This document shows positions 20,380-20,421 of a stretch of DNA of 20,421 bases, piece by piece. Under the pieces are notes generated by a model. The model was not told the DNA's origin, ran no database searches, and worked only from the letters and a program-made list of their open reading frames with translations. Source of the stretch: Beroe ovata. Lineage: Eukaryota; Ctenophora; Nuda; Beroida; Beroidae. A program made the position numbers and the translations under genes. Within the stretch, counting starts at the first letter, position 1. Every line of letters begins with the position of its first letter. The stretch is taken from positions 145,635 to 166,055 of the forward strand of contig CAMPET010000036.1 in assembly GCA_946803715.1 (NCBI GenBank), given 5' to 3'.

Positions 20380-20421
<42 letters not shown>
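20380..20421. repeat. (TG)n microsatellite at the window edge
   Basis: Twenty-one uninterrupted TG units reach the last base of the window. This is probably where assembly ended. Confidence 0.95.

Noticed and set aside
1-20421. CRISPR array, tRNA, rRNA, bacterial operon or defence system
   Set aside because: No regularly spaced repeats with unique spacers, no tRNA B-box-like GGTTC motif in context and no prokaryotic gene organisation; both real genes are intron-bearing animal genes.

Overview
The window reads as animal nuclear DNA, most likely from a non-vertebrate with short introns. A sponge or another early-branching marine animal is my best guess, but this is inference only. Genes are split by GT-AG introns, most of them 77-190 bp. 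Dinucleotide microsatellites are common, and several foldback or hAT-type non-autonomous transposons are present. There are no bacterial operons, tRNA or rRNA genes, or CRISPR arrays. Two single N characters (782 and 10986) show that this is assembled draft sequence. The window starts in (AC)n and ends in (GT)n, where short-read assemblies usually break.

Two multi-exon genes can be reconstructed, both on the + strand and head to tail. (1) A rhodopsin-like (class A) G-protein-coupled receptor has six exons from 7356 to 10040 (431 codons plus stop). All seven transmembrane segments and every intron phase agree. (2) A METTL24-like putative methyltransferase with an N-terminal signal anchor has seven exons from 12772 to 16594 (395 codons plus stop). 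It carries the family core and again all phases agree. No functional link between the two is evident. A possible terminal exon of a third gene lies at 20012-20194.

Layout. 1-7200 holds microsatellites, a foldback element with telomere-like GGGTTA repeats (635-859) and otherwise unassigned AT-rich sequence. 7204-10040 is the receptor gene; two copies of one foldback MITE sit in its introns 1 and 5, the second next to a (CT)n tract just before the last exon. 10150-11883 is a near-identical direct duplication around the second N. 12772-16594 is the METTL24-like gene, whose first intron contains a 1.86-kb hAT-like element with a nested 439-bp foldback. 16595-20421 is mostly non-coding, with a cluster of CACGTG boxes and a CpG-rich palindrome near 18.6 kb.

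The most notable observation is at the METTL24-like gene. The hAT-like element is flanked by the 8-bp duplication GCCAGGAA, which is exactly the intron 1 acceptor plus the first codon of exon 2. The insertion therefore landed in coding sequence, but it duplicated the 3' splice site. The element now lies inside the intron and supplies the pyrimidine tract for the downstream acceptor, while an identical upstream acceptor remains as a decoy leading to a premature stop. I found no novel immune or defence system.
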